Shown here in pieces: positions 46,783 to 61,447 of a DNA stretch of 64,000 nt (its first letter is position 1; each line of letters opens with the position of its first letter). Origin of the DNA: Rotaria socialis (taxonomy: Eukaryota; Rotifera; Eurotatoria; Philodinida; Philodinidae). Under the pieces are notes generated by a model. That model had not been told where the DNA came from. It ran no database searches and worked only from the letters and a program-made list of their open reading frames with translations. The stretch covers positions 169,274 to 233,273 of the forward strand of contig CAJNYU010000767.1 of NCBI GenBank assembly GCA_905331475.1, read 5' to 3'. The position numbers and the translations under genes are program-made.

Positions 46783-49700
46783 CTTATGAGAATAGAAAAA
46801 AAAACGATGAGATCATCAAAAAGAAAAGAAAAATTAAGTTGATTTAACTTACATGCCATTTATAATTTGAAGTGGTTCGTCGTTCAACGACATAACCGGT
46901 TATTGGTGAACCACCATCTTTAATAGGTGGTTGCCAACTTAATTCAATCCATTCATTACCGACTGCATCAATAGTTAATCCAGAAGGTGGTCCTGGTTTA
47001 TCTAAACAATAATGTTTCGTTTTCTTTTTCTGTTTTGAAAATTTCTTCGAACATACCAAATGGATTTTTTGCTACGATAGTTCTTGATGGAGCACTTGGC
47101 TCTGATTGACCCGCTTTATTACAAGCAACTATTCGAAATTCATATTCACTTCCTTCCATAAGTTCTTCAGCTTTTATTTCAGTTGTATCTGGTGGAGTTA
47201 TTTGTTTTGATACTTTTGTCCAACGTGTGGCTCCTTGTAAATGACGTTCAACATAATAGCCTGTTAATGGTGTTCCACCGTCACTAGATGGTGGTGTCCA
47301 TTGAATACGACATGTTGTTGCAAAGATTTCATCAATAAGTGGAGCATCCGGTGCCGATGGAGGATCTAAATTTTAGATATTACAATTTACTTTTTAATCG
47401 ACACGGAGAATTCAACAAGAAAGACATATTTTCAATGAATACAATCGATAAATCTAAAATTATTCTAATAGAATATCGACAATTTTAAACACTAGATGAT
47501 GTTAGTAAGATTTTTTTTGTTTTGGTAAATATATCTCAATATTCAATGTCATGAAAAAGCTGCATTTGAGAGAGACACAATCAATTATCATTATACTCAT
47601 ATGTTGTAGTAATCCAAAAACAACGGACCGTCATTTAACGATATGAATTGTCGTCAGAAGTATTAGTCAGTTGGATGAGCGGCTGATAGTTTATAAAATT
47701 TACAGCCGATACTGCCATAAACATAGGTGCTCAAATTTGTTTTCTCTAGTCATAGTCATCGTAGAGCAATGCTCTTCAAATATAAAAGAAAAATGAGAAT
47801 CACTCCGACTTTTTAAACTCATTGGCTTACACTTTTAGTTATCTTATTCGTTTATAATTCATGAATTGAAAAGCAAAACAAAGAATTTAATTTCTTTCTA
47901 TAAAAGAATATCTTACCAAATGGATTTTTAATAAGTAATGGTTCAGTTGTTTCACATGGATCTGATCGGCCATATTTATTTTCTGCACTAGCACGGAAGC
48001 GATATTTAGCTCCCTCAAGTAATCTATTAACAAGTGCCGTTCTTTCTTCAACACTCATTATGCAAACTTCATCCCATGATGCAGCTCGTCGTTCTTCGCA
48101 TTTTTCAATACAATAGCCAGTTAGTGGTGAACCACCATCATCTTCTGGTTCTTCCCACGTTAGTTCACATTCGCCAACATCCAATAATTTAACGGCTACA
48201 TTTCTTGGTTTACTTGGCTTATCAAGAATTTCTATAGCACCACTTCTTTGATCTTGTCCATAATCATTTTTAAGTGTTATTTCATATGAACCTGAGTCAC
48301 TTCGTGACGTGCTTTCAATTGACATTTGTCTATTTCCATTTTTAATTAATTTATTCTTCATTGTAGTATTTGTTTTATTCCATTCAATAGTTGGTTCTGG
48401 CCAACCATGGTATACAACATCAATGATTAATGGTTGACCACGTTTAATTAATTTTGCATTAGTTTGAAATGATTGAATTTTCGGTGCTACTTGTAATTTA
48501 AGAAAAGCTTGTGCTTTCTTATCACGTGCAACACATAAATATTCGCCTTGATCATCAACATCAACATTTAATATTTTCAAACGATAAATTGTATCTGTAT
48601 TATGAAATTCAATTTTATCTTTAAGAAAATCTAATTGTTTCTTATTATGCAACCATTTGATTTGTACACCTGGTCGATTTAGTTCACATTCAAATAAACA
48701 AATATTTGGTAATTCAGTTAGAATTTGATCTTCTGGTTTACGAACAAAATTAATTGGCACTTCTTCAACAACCACTTTACCGATTGTTGTTACTTCATCT
48801 GCTTGACATGTTATTATGCCAATATCTTCATTACGTATATCATTCACTGTTAATTTTAATATTTTATTTGTCTTATCAAATTCAGTTTTATATTTATCTT
48901 TATCTTGATTTTCATCAATAGCTTTTCCATTATGTAACCATTTAAAATTAATATCGCGTTTAGATTTAACATATGTAAGTTTCGATGGTGAACATTGAAA
49001 TGTTACCGAATCACCTTCTTTAGCTCCGACATCAGTTAAACGTTCAATAAAACGAACCGTGTCTTCATCAACAATAACATGACATTGCGTTTTAACGTCA
49101 GCTACACGACATGAATACTGTCCTTCATTGTTCATTGTTACATTTTTAACAACTAAACGTAATTTATTCTTTTCACGATTAATATCATAGTTTGTTCCTG
49201 GATGAATTTCTTGATCATTGAAAAACCATGAGATCGGCTTATCGGTACGATTAACAATACATTCGAGCACCAAATTTTGATCTTCGAGAACAGTACGATC
49301 TTGTAATGTTTGAAGAAATTGAACTTCAAGATCGCCAACTGTTAAATTGGCACCTGTGCGAATTTTATCGGTATCAGCTGTACAAGCGTATTCACCCGAA
49401 TCGGTTAAACTAGCATTGATTATTTTTAATGTCTGTCGTTTATTGCCTGATGATTTCGATATTTCAAATCGACCACCACCAACTATTTTAACGCCATCAC
49501 GATACCATTGTATTGGAATTTCTGCACTCGTACGTGTTGAATTCGTTTTAGATATTTCACATTGAAATGTAACTGTTTCTCGTTCAATGATGTTGACATC
49601 TTCGAGTAATTGAGTGAATGTTACAGGAATTTCTAAATAAGAATAAAATCGATTTTTGTTTATTCAAATTCTACAAAAGAAAATTTTGTCAAAAAGAATT

Positions 49701-52700
49701 TGTCTAATGTAAATCTACGAGTCACTTTGAAGAAATACGATGTTCGTTTTTTTAATTAATGTTTATTTCTGAATTAAGACACTATTCATATGTTTCAAAC
49801 AAAAATACAATGCTCGACAGATGATAATCAAATTAACATTGCCTACAACTTTAGAAATCCTATCTACTGGATAGATTTCAATTTTTTTTCTACACGCTTT
49901 AACATCAAATGATATAATTCATGAGAATAGATAACTGCTGTTTTTGTATAGTATTGAATTATCTTTAATTATAATAAGTAAAAAGTGTTTTTCAGAAAAA
50001 AGCACCCTAGATGAGACATTTTAATTTTAAAATAAATTCAAGCGTTCTGATATTATTTGATATTCAAACTATATTTAAAGTTAAAATTTCTAACTAGCAG
50101 CCGCAAAATAAAAGGGATCTATTATTGAAAAATTTCGAATTTGAACTCGTGGGAATTTATTCGAGCATAACCGAATAGATAGAATTGCTAATAATTTTAC
50201 TATCGCACAACAAATAATTGAGCTCTATTTGAAAATACTGTTTTACAACTTTGTCTTTCTAGTTAAGTAACTGTTCAATTTAAGCTCTACTCTATTACAA
50301 TTAATTCTTTGATTTAAGTGACATTCCTATTCGTTACTATTCCAAATATACAACAGTAGAACGTACCATTGACAGTAAGTTTAGCACTGACAAAATTATC
50401 CATAATAACACAACGATATTCTGCTTCATCTTCAAATTGTGCATTATGAATAATTAACTTTTGTATTGGTCCTGAACGTTCCATTGAATATTTAGCTGTT
50501 GTTCGTATTTCTCGATCAACATTACGAAACCATTTACACATAATTGTTTGACCAGTCTTTTTCCATTTCGATTTATTTAATTCACATTCAAACTCGACAG
50601 TTTCATCTTCAAAACATTCACGATCTTGTAATATTGTTGTTGTTAAAACGAATTCAGGTTGCAATTCGTCAACAGTTAAATGCGCTGAAGATTTAACACG
50701 TGCTGATGCACCACTGCTAACTTGACATGAATAAGCTTTTTCATCGGATAATTCAATATCACGAATAACTAATGTATATTTCGTTTGTTCATTACGTGTA
50801 GAATATTTTGGATTAGTGAAATCAATTGGTTCATCGTCACATTTCCAAATAAGATTAACTTTTGGTTTATTTAATTCAACATAAAATTCTGAAAATTCAG
50901 CTGTAGCTTCCATACACGTTTTATCACTTAATGGAATAATGATTTCGATTGGAGCCTCTGTTAAATAAAAAATTGAACAAGAAAAATAAATAAATGAAAA
51001 CAAAAATCAGTAATCTATTTACCAGTAATAACAACTTGACATGATAGTTCTTTATCTTCAACTTTAATAGTATACGTTCCAGCGTCAGTCATTTTAGATT
51101 CTTTCATCTCTAATCGATAAGCTCGTGCATCATTTGTGATAACATATCGACTTTCTTCTTCTTCGTTTATTTTAATTTCTTCATCATCTTTTACCCATGT
51201 AACTTGGCAATTGTCTTTACTCAACGTACAGCTTAATCGTAGTGGTTGACCTTCTGTAACTGTTAAGTTTTCAAGTGGACGAATAAATTCAACTGGCGCT
51301 TCTGAAAATTCAAATATTGACAATTTACAAGAACAAAAGAAAATTCAAATTAACGTTACCGTTCATAACAACTTGACATGTTGTACTGGCTTCTTTTATT
51401 GTACACGAATATTTTCCGTGATCTTTCATTTTCGTTTCATAAATCGTTAACACATGAACTTTATCAGTTGTTTTAATAAGTATACCATCCATTGGATTAT
51501 GTGTTAGAACTTGTCCGTCACGTGTCCATATGGCTAAATTATCTCTCAATGGTTTATTTGTTTCACATTCGAGTACTAATTCTTGTTTTTCCACAAATGT
51601 TCTAGTTTCTTCTAATGGACGAACGAATTCATAAGCTAATTCTTTAACAGTTAATTTTCCTGATGTTTTCTCTTGTCGAAAAACACAACTGTAACTAGAT
51701 GCATCATCCAATTCGAGACGATTGATAATTAAACGTTGTGTTTTATTATCAACTTCAAATTGATAATGATCATTTGGACGAATTTCCATTATATCCTTAT
51801 ACCAGTGACATTCAGCATTACGTTTGTTGACTTCACATTCAAGAATACATTTAGACCATTCATCGAATTCAACATCTTTGAGTGGGCTAGTAAATTGAAT
51901 CTTTTTCTCTAGAATAAATAAAATTCAAATGATTCGTTTATTGATCATTAACTCGCTCCCTCTCTTGTGTTCGTTTCAGTCTCAAAGTTCAAACTTCGAT
52001 TTTCCTTCAGAAACATTATTTTCATGTTTTATAATGTTAGCTGAAAACTTTGCAATTTTTTCACAGTAACAAGAACTTGTAAGTCGAAATCCAGTCATTT
52101 AATGCATAATTCTGAATTTTTAGAATTTTCTAGAGAGTTATACTTGAAATAATTTATAGTTTTACATTCGTATCGTAGAATAGAACATTCTTCAATAGCA
52201 TAAAATGTTTTCGATAGCTTTACGAGGAATGTAAATTCCAAAAACTTGGAATTTCTATTTTGAAATATCTGCTTGATTGATTTTCATTTCATGAAAATCT
52301 TGTTTTTACACATCTTACGATTCAAAAGAGTTTAAAGTTTTTCTTTTTGTATGTTTTTACCTTTAACAGTGACCAAGGCTTTGCTTGTTTTATTATTAAT
52401 TTCTGCTTGATAACGCCCTTCATCACTCAATTGACATTCATCTATAGTTAACTTAACAATCGGACCAACTTTTGTTGTTTTAACACGTTCTTGATCGATC
52501 AACAAAGGTTCGCCATTGAATAACCAATTGACTTGATCGTCAGGTCGATCTTTTGTAAGAATACATTCTAATATAAGTGGTTCATCTTCATTAAGTGTAA
52601 CATTTTGTAAAGCAATATCAAAGTCAGTCGCAGCCTCTATTAACAATGAAATCAATTTTAAATGAAAATATATTATAGAGAATTATTTTTGTTCTATTAC

Positions 52701-55700
52701 CGTCAACTTGAAGTACACCAATAGATTTGATATCTTCTGTAAATTGACATGTGTATTTGCCTGCATGCGTTAATTTAATTGTATTAAATATTAAAGAATG
52801 TATACGTCCTTGAGATTGTACTAGAACTTCATCATTTGATGTTAATGCTTGTTGTTCATCGTCTTTAAACCATTGTGCAATCTTGTTTTCTTTATTAATT
52901 TCACAATCAAAACGATAGTCAGTTGTTTTTTCTACAATCGAGGATGTATCTTTTAATGGACGTGTAAAGTAAATAGGTATTTCATTTATTTTAACATTTG
53001 TATTTCCTTCAAGATTAACTTCATTGATGCGGAAAGTATATTTTGCTTGATCATCAACTTTAACATCAAGTAATTTTATTTGATATCTTTCACCTTGAAC
53101 AGTCATTTTAGCATGTTCATTATTTTCAATTGGAAGACCATCTTTAAGCCATTCACATTTCAATGGAGTCATTTTATTTAATTCAACGCTTAATATTAAA
53201 TCATCATTTTCAGTTACGATATATTCTTCATTTAAGCCTTGTACAAAAGCTAATGGCAATTCATTAACATGTACTTTACATGTTGAATCAACACGTTGTG
53301 ATGGATAAAGGCATGTATATGTTCCTTGATCATCCATTTGAATATTTTTTATTATTAATCGATATACTAAATCATTTTGTTCAATAAATATACGTTGATC
53401 ATCGGTAGTTGATGTTAATTGTGTTGCAAAACGATACCATTCGACATGAACACATTTGTTTAATTCACATTCAAGAACTATTTCGGATGAGCGTTCTTGA
53501 ACATCAATATCAGTTAATGGACGAACGAATACAACAGGAATTTCTAAATAATGAAAAAATATTGCATTGGAAAATTCAAACTAACGAGTATTCTGAAAAA
53601 TAACCAGATGATATGCTGATCTAGATGATTAGTAATGTCACTTTTCAGTTTCCTATAGTGGTGGAACCTTTGACCGTTTCAAACAGAATCTGAAAATATA
53701 ACTTCTTCTAACTGAGGGAAAATTATTAAGAACAAATCCCAAATCCAACTGGTATACATAATTGTTTTTCTTGGTAACCTTGAAATAGTTTCACTGGGGA
53801 TTCGTTTAGAATTCGAGTTTCTGTTACAATACATCACCTTAGATACTTGAATGCTTTCGAATTATAATTTCATGTTACTAGATGAACTGACGGGGTTATA
53901 CTTTTAGAAATTTTTCGAAAAAATAGCCGATAGAAATAAGAAAAATGAACTGAAAGATTCCTATATCATAAGAATATTATTTGTTAAGTTTACCTTTAAC
54001 GCCAACAAATGCTGAACTCTTTCTATCACTTTCTGTAATAACATCATAGTTTCCTTCATCATTTGGTGACACATTATTGATAATTAATCGATGAACTTTT
54101 CCTTCATTTTCAAATCGACATCGATCATCAGGTTTTAATTCTTGGCTATCAAAATACCATTTAACTTGTTTATCCGGTTTTGTAACAGTACACTCAAGTG
54201 TTAATGTATCATATTCCGTTAATGATTGATTCGATAATGGTTGTTCAAAATCAATTGGTAATTCATTAACTGTTAATGTTGCTTTTGAATTTATTCCATC
54301 ATTGTAAATACAAGAGAATTCTCCAGTATCATCAAGTGTTAATGTATTGACTTCTAATTGAAAGTAACGTTGATTTGGCTCACCTTTACGAACAAAACGC
54401 GCATCATCTGGTAATTCTGCACCATTTTTAAACCATTTAACACCTTCAATCGGTTTTGTAAATACACACTCAAGTGTAATAAGGCCCTTTTCTACACCGA
54501 TTGTATCAACAAGATGTTTACCTATTTCAATAGGTCTTTCATTGACTGTTAATTGCATAGACGATTCAACTTCACCAACCTCATTTGTTAGTTTAACACC
54601 ATATTTTCCTGTATGTTCTAATTTTGTTTCTAATATAACTAAACGATTCTTTTCAATACGGAATTCATTCGATGTTGGTAAAATGATTTCATCATTTCTT
54701 GTCCATTCTATTGTTGGCTCAGGATAAGCATCAACTTGATATTCAATAGCATATTGTTCTGTAAATTCATGACATTGAGTATCTTTCAATGGCTCAATAA
54801 AGTAAGGTCGAATAAGGACAATTAATTTTGTGCGCATATTAGCTGTACCAAATTCATTCGTTGCATGACATACATATTCATCTTCATGTTCAGATTTTTT
54901 AACTTGTTTTATTAATAATACTGATGCATTTTGATCAGTATCAAAAGCTATAGAATAATTAGCATCTTTATCCGATAGACTATTTTCATCAGATCCTCGA
55001 CTCCTAAATAAAAACACGAATAGAAAAATGAATTCTAGTTTTTGTGTTTTATTTACCAAGTGAAGTTGGGCAATGGATAAGCATCGATTGAACATTCAAT
55101 TCTTGCATCTTCACCTTGTATAGTTTGTACGGGTTTACCAAATTCAGAAGCAAATTGTGGAGATTTTTCACATGATACTTTCACTTTTTTCGATTTAACA
55201 CTTCCGCCACCATTCGATAGAGTACATGAATATTCACCGATATGTTTTGGTTGAGTCGAAGGAATTCGTAAGTAATATATCCGTTTATCATTTTCGTCAA
55301 CTACTGATTCGATTTCACCAGGAATTAATGTCAAATCTTGATTGTTAAATGCCCATTTACATTGTGGTAGAGGTTTACCTTCAGCAACGATTGACAATTC
55401 ACATAGTGCACCTTTCTCAACAGTTTTTCCTTCAAGATCAGTGACTATGGTTGGTTTAATTTCTAGAAAACGAACAAAAAACAAAATATTTTCAATAATA
55501 CACGAACTAATATAGAAATTAATCATCAGAAAATAGACGAATCTTGAAGATGTAGATGAGTATATGTAAAAATATCAACAGGTTATTTTGAAAATGTAAT
55601 GAAAATTAAAATCAGTTTGATATTAAAATGCTCTAAATTCAAACTCAAATTAAGTCTTGACGCGATTTTCATTTTTTTCTAGATGAAAATAACTACTTGG

Positions 55701-58700
55701 CATAGTTTCTTATTTTCAATTTTCTATACTCAGTATACTTGATTAATATTTTAGGTAATTCGATTTATTTTTTCGAAACAAACCTTTAGGTGTTAAATTC
55801 ATTTTGCCTTCAGCTTGTCCAACCATGTTTGCAACTTGAACTGTATAATTTGCTTTATCTTCAATATAAACACATTTAAAAACGAGTGCTTGAACACCTG
55901 TATCAGCTTCACTAATAACTTCAATATTATCATTTGGTAACGATAATGGTTCACCATTCTTTAGCCAAGTTACAGTTAATGGTTGTGAACCAGAGAATTT
56001 ACATTGTATTCTTGCTGTTTCTTCGATAATTGGTTGTGCATCTTGTGGTTTACCTTCTAATTTCGGTTTTGTTTGTACTAAGAGATCAGCTTGATTTTCA
56101 ATTGTTTGTTCGACATTGGTAACAACGACACGATATTTACCAATATCAGCGATATCTGTTTTATTAACAGTTAAATTCATTAATGGATATTTCGATTCAA
56201 TTTTATATTTAGCTGTTCCTTTGAGTTCAACATCATTGAAATACCAAGTAGTTGCTGTTGGTTTTGGCAAACCAAAACATTCACATGAAAATGTAACTGG
56301 TTGTCCAACAGTTGCTGCAACATCAGTAAGTTTTTTAACAAATTGTAAACTAGCCTTAACAATTATATTTATATTGACTTCGATTTTGCCAACTTTATTT
56401 TTAATTTGTAATGTATAACGTGCTTGATCATCACCATCAGCTTTAACAATTTTAAATATTTCTTTATTGTTTTCTTTATCAGATGTAAAGATATAATTTG
56501 GATTTTCATTTAATTTAAGTTCTTTTCCATTCTTGGACCATGTTACATCAACTTGTGGACGACCTTCGATTTCAAATTGATATTCAATTTCATCGCCACG
56601 TTGTAATATTGTATCATCCACAGTAGCAGGCGATATTCTTGGCGTAACTAAAACAATAAATGAATGATAGAAGTTAAAATCGAAGAGAAGCTATTGAGTA
56701 AAATAACATACTTAAACATGAAAGTTTAGCTTTACTTGTAACTTCACCGAATTCATTACGTATTCGAACATAATATTCATCTTCATCTGTTACTTGAACA
56801 TTATGAATTACTAATTGACGATGTTGATCATCGGACCAAGTATATTTATCGTTTGATTCAATTAATTGTTCTTCTCCATGGAGCCATGTTAATTCCGGTA
56901 AGGGATAGCCTTGAACATCAACAATAAATATGGCATCTAATCCTCGTAAAGTTTCAAGATCTTTTAATTGTGTTTTTATTGCAGGAGCTGTTGTAATATT
57001 CAATTGAAATGGATGTTCAACATTGCCAATAGCATTTTCTGCGCGACATATTATTGTACCCATATGTTTAATTGAATCAGTTTGAGGAATACGAAGTGTA
57101 TAGATGCCTTTATCAGGTTGTGCTTGAGTTTCAACACCATCTTTAACATTCAATGGTTTACCATCACGAATCCATGATACTTTAGCATTTGGATATGCAT
57201 CAATTTCACATTCGAAAACAGCTTCAGATTTATCTGCAACAGTTAAATCTTGTGGTGTACGAACAAACATTGGAGTTTCTAGATGGTAGAATAATTAGTT
57301 TGTTTTTTTATTACTTATTGAAAAATACAATGACTTACTTGTAACAGTTACTTTACATTTCTTACTCTTCACCATGCCACCGCTATTCTGAACAGTTGCT
57401 ATATAATCACCTTGTTGATTTGGCTGCATACTAAGAATAGTTGCTGTAAATGTTTGGCCATCTTCAGATTCTTTGAATTCAATTTGACCTTCAATAGGAA
57501 GTATTTCTTCTACACCACGGAAGAACCGAGCTGTTGGTTTTGGATTACCATTTGCACCGATAGTTAATGTCATTGGTTCACCTTTAGTAGCATTGATTGC
57601 TGGTTCAAGATCACGAATAATTATTGGTTTAATTTCTAAATAATGAGTATAGTAAAAAAAAACAAGAAGCGGAAAAAAAACAAAAGAAACCAACCTTTAA
57701 CATCAAGATTCACTTTTTGTTCAGCAGCACCAACGATATTGGTTGCTTTTACAAGATATGCACCTTTATCAGTCATTGTTGTTGTATTAAAAACTAGAGC
57801 TGCTATGCCTGAGTTTTCATCATTAGCTATTTCAATTCCTTCATTCAATGGTTGTCCATCAACACGTGACCATGTCAATTGTGGCATTGGTAAACCAGTA
57901 AAAGTACATTGTATTCTTGCTGGCTGTCCAATGGAAACTTGAGCTTCGGTTGGTTTTCCAACAAGACTTGGTTTTAAGCAAACATTTAATTTTGCAGTTA
58001 TTTCACTTTTATCTGTGCCATTGTCAGCAACAACTTTAATTGTTCCACTATCAGGTAAATCAACTTTAGAAAATGCCAATGTATATACATCTCCTTTTGC
58101 TTCAACTTTTATTTTTGCTGTTGATTTTACTTCTTGATCATTGATATAAAATGTTACTTTTGGTTTTGGTATTGCTTCTATTTGACATTGAAATGTAACT
58201 GGTTGTCCTTGAATGATATTTTCATCTTGAATTGCTTTAGAAAATTTCAATTTAGCCAAAACATTTAATTTTGATGATGATTCTTTTTGACCAGCACGAT
58301 TTTTAGCACGTATCGTGTATGTACCATCATCATCAGATACAATATTATCAATACGAAGTGTAGTTTTTATAACATCTTCTTCAACTGTTTCAATAATAAT
58401 ATGCGGCGGTGAAGCAGTTAATGGTTTTTGATTCTTCAACCATTGAATTTCTGGTAGTGGTCGTCCAGTTATGGTTGTTGAATATTCGATTTGTTCACGA
58501 ATTTGAATATCTTTATCTACCAATAATGGTTGAATTTCCGGAAGTTCTTTAAACAGAAAAATAATAAGCATAATTCAATCGTGAAAGAACATATGATCGA
58601 AATATAATATTACCTAAGACATTTAATTTTCCTTTACTAGTTATTTCACCAAATTCATTTACGATTCGTACATTATATTCATCTTCGCTTTCAATTTGTA

Positions 58701-61075
58701 CATTACGTATAGTTAATTGTTTTCGATCTTCTGAAAACATGATTTTTTCATTGTCACTTTCAAGCACTTTATCAGCACGATTCCAAATGATTTCCGGCAT
58801 TGGATAACCTTGATAGTCAATTGAAAGTATTGCATCTTGTCCTCGTAAAACATCAATATCTTTTAATTGCGCCTTCCATGTTGGAGCTGTTGTAATATTC
58901 AATTGAAATGGATGTTCAACATTGCCAATAGCATTCTCTGCGCGACATATTATTGTACCCATATGTTTAGTTGAATCAATTTGAGGAATACGAAGTGTGT
59001 AAAGACCTTTATCAGTTTGTGCTTGAGTTTCAGCACCATCCTTAACCGTTAAAGGTTTTCCGTCTTTTGACCAAGTAACTTTTGCAACTGGAAATGCATC
59101 AATTTCACATTCGAAAACAGCTTCAGATTTATCTGCAACAGTTAAATCTTGTGGTGTACGAACAAACATTGGAGTTTCTAGATGGTAGAATAATTAGTTT
59201 GTTTTTTTATTACTTATTGAAAAATACAATGACTTACTTGTAACAGTTACTTTACATTTCTTACTCTTCACCATGCCACCGCTATTCTGAACAGTTGCTA
59301 TATAATCACCTTGTTGATTTGGCTGCATACTAAGAATAGTTGCTGTAAATGTTTGACCATCTTCAGATTCTTTGAATTCAATTTGACCTTCAATAGGAAG
59401 TATTTCTTCTACACCACGGAAGAACCGAGCTGTTGGTTTTGGATTACCATTTGCACCGATAGTTAATGTCATTGGTTCACCTTTAGTGGCATTGATTGCT
59501 GGTTCAAGATCACGAATAATTATTGGTTTAATTTCTAAATTAGACAGAATAAATGCCGTATGAATATGACGTATAGTTTTTGAAAGAAATTCTATATACC
59601 TTTGACATCTAAATTGATCTTTTGTTCGACAAATCCAACAATATTTGTTGCTTTTGCTACGTAGCTACCTTTATCAGGTAATATTGTCGAATCGAATACC
59701 AATACGGCAAGACCTTTTTCATCATTTTCAATTTTGACATGTTCACTGAGTGGTTGACCATCTACTCTTGACCATGTTATGTCCGGTATTGGTTGCCCGG
59801 TGAATTGTACTTGAAGACGAGCTGGTTGCCCAATTTGTACCTGAAGATCTACTGGTTTTCCGACAACAGTTGGCTTAGTACCAACATTGAGTTTAGCAGT
59901 TTGGTCACCTATCTCGATGCCGTTGTCCATATGAGCACGATAAGTACCAATATCGCCATTATCACATTTATTTACCGACAACGTAAAAAGATTTTGTTTC
60001 GCTTCAATCTTATGTTTAGTCGAATTTTTCAATTCATTATCATTCGCGAACCTATGAGCAGATACATTTCGAAATGTAGAAAACTATCAAAGTTATCATA
60101 AAATAATAAACATACCATGTAACTTTTGGTGCTGGAAATGCATCGCAAATGAACGAAAATATGCCACCTTGCCCCATCAAAACATTGATATCAGCAAGTG
60201 GTTGACTAACACTCAACGGTGCTAAACAAAAACAAAAACAAATACAATAAACCATTCCGATAAAACGTATGTTTGTCCCATTAAACTCAATTCAGTTACT
60301 ATGAACTATCCGAAAAAATACAAATCACGCGCTATTTACCTGTCACATTTAAATTGACGCCTGTTTCTTCTGCTGATGTCTTATTTTTCGCTGTAACTTT
60401 GTATATACCTTGATGTTCTGGTTTCACCTCTGCCACTGAGTATACATGTCGTGTACCTTCCACACTTGTGAATTTCATTTCTTTACCATCTTTTGTTAAT
60501 TGTACTTTCGGGGCTTCTTTTCCATCAGCGTCAACAGAAATTTCAAATGGTTCACCGACCTTTAAATCAACAAGATCTGTTGTAGGAGCGATCTTAGTCA
60601 ATTTTACTGGTTCCAATACAATCAATAGGCATGGTGTTGATTCGGTTTCTCCAAGCTCATTCTTCAACACAACACGATACGTTCCTTCGCTGCTTGTAAC
60701 AGATGGTTCTTTCAATAGAAGTTGATATTCACTCTTCTCTTCATCATATGAAGTATTCTCCGGTGTGATTGGTGTATCATTAAAGAACCATTCAGCATCC
60801 GGTCGTGGAGATCCGCGAACAACAACTCGTAATGTCACATCCTTGCCACTCACCGTTTCTTCTTGTTTCGGAAGTTGTGTTGTAATCAGTGGCGCAGCAA
60901 GAACATTCAGATGAACAGTTTCTTCTTGGCTGCCATGTACATTTTCAAGACGACATGTGACTGATCCTGCATGTTGCTGTAAATCAACTTTAGATATAGT
61001 TAATTTAGCATCACCCGTAGGAGCATTCATTTCGATTTGAGCACCATCTTTTGGTGTCAATGGTTTTCCATTGAG
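39388..61075 (-). CDS. Titin/twitchin-like giant muscle protein (5' incomplete, 28 exons)
   Basis: The 28 exons join in consistent phase into about 5,825 codons, ending at TAA 39388-39390. From the 5' side: 61075-60340, 60221-60116, 60051-59600, 59534-59238, 59177-58614, 58546-57695, 57635-57339, 57278-56712, 56647-55784, 55462-55057, 55003-53994, 53543-52701, 52636-52361, 51908-51360, 51301-51023, 50957-50367, 49632-47917, 47365-47057, 47001-46853, 46782-46520, 46465-46293, 46225-45458, 45402-43510, 43198-42738, 42676-42214, 42126-41521, 41458-40562, 40475-39388. About 36 Ig domains come first, then mixed Ig/FN3, then a long FN3 run; by eye about 40 Ig and 20 FN3. Such proteins span sarcomeres as elastic scaffolds. 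No kinase domain is present before the stop, unlike twitchin. The protein ends in a short non-FN3 tail. The frame starts mid-domain at the N at 61076. Confidence 0.85.
40478..40501 (-). repeat. (CT)n tract forming the 3' splice site of the last titin-like exon
   Basis: On the plus strand this is a run of about 12 AG units. On the coding strand it becomes a pure CT tract running directly into CTAG and the exon start at 40475, so the microsatellite serves as the polypyrimidine tract of the final intron. Confidence 0.75.
57195..57641 (-). repeat. Near-identical 447-bp repeat, copy 1 (partner 59094-59540)
   Basis: It covers the start of one Ig exon, a 60-bp intron, a complete 297-bp Ig exon and its acceptor. 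By eye only two bases differ from the copy 1,899 bp away, although neighbouring Ig exons are far more diverged. Confidence 0.9.
59094..59540 (-). repeat. Near-identical 447-bp repeat, copy 2 (partner 57195-57641)
   Basis: Same exon-intron-exon content as the partner. Identity ends abruptly after ttctaaat on one side and at atgcat on the other. Confidence 0.9.
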
Positions 61076-61076
61076 N
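61076..61076. other. Single N at the orientation switch of the titin-like gene
   Basis: To the left the gene reads on the minus strand; to the right the same kind of gene reads on the plus strand. The left piece starts at the position equivalent to 63249, the right piece at 63630. Confidence 0.95.
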
Positions 61077-61447
61077 CAGTGAGGGAACGTATCGTGTTGT
61101 CTTAATTAGTGAACTTGGAGAAGCGGATTCTACACCTTGTGTATTAACTGTATTGGAGCCCGTGAAGCTCACCAAGATTGGTCCAACATCAGAAGTCGTT
61201 GACTTGAAAGTTGGCGAGCCGTTCGAATTCTTGGCTGATATAGATGGGAAAGAAGCCCCGAAAGTACAGTTGACAAAAGATGGTAAAGAAGTGAAATTCA
61301 CAAGTGTGGAAGATATGCGTCACATATACTCGATTCATGAAGTGAGACCAGAACATCAAGGTGTATACAAATTGACTGCGAAGAACAAGACTTCTTCAGA
61401 AGAGACAAGCGTAACACTGAATGTTACTGGTAAGTTGCTGCTTTTTT
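61077..61447 (+). repeat. Exact repeat, copy 1 (partner 63630-64000, spacing 2,553 bp)
   Basis: The 371 bases, including exon and the start of the intron, match the window end without a visible difference. The identity may continue past the window. Confidence 0.93.

Noticed and set aside
61011-61301. Minus-strand frame crossing the N at 61076
   Set aside because: It is the antisense of the plus-strand titin-like exon. The coding strand is clear from Ig motifs and splice sites.
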